Shown: in pieces, positions 63,601 through 64,000 of the stretch | Position numbering within the stretch: position 1 is the first letter of the stretch | Layout: each line of letters begins with the position of its first letter | Assembly: GCA_023053685.1 (NCBI GenBank) | Contig: JALIGW010000061.1 | Location: 2,994,001-3,058,000 of the forward strand | DNA from: Diadophis punctatus similis | Taxonomy: Eukaryota > Chordata > Lepidosauria > Squamata > Dipsadidae | Reading direction: 5' to 3' | DNA: 64,000 nucleotides | Translations under genes and position numbers: made by a program | Notes under the pieces: generated by a model | What the model was told of the DNA's origin: nothing | The model's input: the letters and a program-made list of their open reading frames with translations, nothing else | Databases searched by the model: none

Positions 63601-64000
63601 ACTACAATGGAGTGAGGTGTTTTTCCCCAGATACTCACAGGTATCAGCCAGGAACTCCACCCCAGCTTCTGTGAATTGAAACTACAATGCAGTGTGGTTT
63701 TTTTCCCAGATACTCACAGGTCTCAGCCAGGAACTCCACCCCCAGCATCTGTGAATTCAAACTACAATGGAGTGAGGTTTTGTTCCCCCAGATACTCACA
63801 GGTCTCAGCCAAGAACTCCACCCCCAGCTTCTGTGAATTCAAACTACAATGGAGTGAGGTTTCCCCCCCCCAGATACTCACAGGTCTCAGCAAGGACCTC
63901 CACCCCCAGCTTTTGTGAATTCAAACTACAATGGAATGAGGTTTTCCCGCCGATACTCACAGGTCTCAGCCAGGAACTCCACCCCCAGCTTCTGTGAATT

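Larger units (their letters stand above)
30445..64000. repeat. Right arm of ~81-bp tandem satellite array
   Basis: The same satellite resumes in phase straight after the retrotransposon's downstream target-site duplication and continues to the last base, about 415 monomers. It shares the left arm's monomer types. It also has types concentrated here from about 36.1 kb onward: GTGTGGTTTTTTTCCCAG, TTCCCGCCGATACTCAC, GGAGGGAGGTTCCCCTCCCG, CCACCCGCAGCTTC and AGCAAGGACCTCC. These are densest at 36.1-37.3, 43.9-49.7, 54.4-56.6 and 63.2-64.0 kb. The whole stretch is non-genic by the same reasoning as for the left arm. Confidence 0.98.

Noticed and set aside
1..64000. Centromeric or telomeric array
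   Set aside because: There are no telomere hexamers and no CENP-B-box-like motif. The 81-bp period and mixed higher-order structure do not decide the chromosomal location, so none is claimed.

Overview
This is a eukaryotic, almost certainly vertebrate, genomic window made of one very long tandem satellite interrupted by one retrotransposon. No bacterial, phage or plasmid gene is visible, and there are no host single-copy genes, tRNAs, rRNAs or CRISPR arrays. The host call rests on the L1-clade element with an ORF1 protein, a GC-rich 5' UTR, an AAUAAA signal, a poly(A) tail and target-site duplications. The ORF1 RNA-binding region looks to me most like L1s of squamate reptiles (lizards and snakes). 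That is recognition from memory, so the lineage is only moderately supported.

Layout. 1-27787 is the left arm and 30445-64000 the right arm of the same ~81-bp satellite, roughly 340 and 415 monomers. Both arms run off the window. Nearly every monomer has an EcoRI-type GAATTC, a T-run/C-run pyrimidine tract ending in AG, a GATACTCACAGGTCTCAG block and an AACTCCACCCCC block. Monomers fall into a dozen or more recognisable variant types, arranged in fixed orders that recur as nested higher-order duplications: about 1.78, 2.10, 2.34, 2.60, 3.89, 6.8 and 7.3-7.8 kb. Some copies are nearly identical, so turnover is recent.

27788-30428 is a 2.64-kb LINE-1-type element on the + strand. It has a structured GC-rich 5' UTR that starts with two ETS-like sites, a single intact ORF1 (28476-29597, 373 aa), a pyrimidine-rich tract, a modular AT-rich 3' UTR with G-runs, AATAAA and a 12-A tail. 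A 16-bp target-site duplication flanks it. There is no ORF2 (endonuclease/reverse transcriptase), so it is an ORF1-only, HAL1-like non-autonomous element that must have been mobilised in trans. Two uninterrupted paralogous copies of the insertion site lie in the same array (24129-24144 and 37789-37804). They prove the insertion and show that it postdates at least some amplification of the array.

The many open frames across the satellite are a side effect of an 81-bp period (27 codons) with few stops. I do not regard them as genes. The most interesting items are the ORF1-only element with its modular UTRs, its use as an internal clock for satellite amplification, the nested higher-order architecture, and splice-site-like motifs repeated in every monomer.
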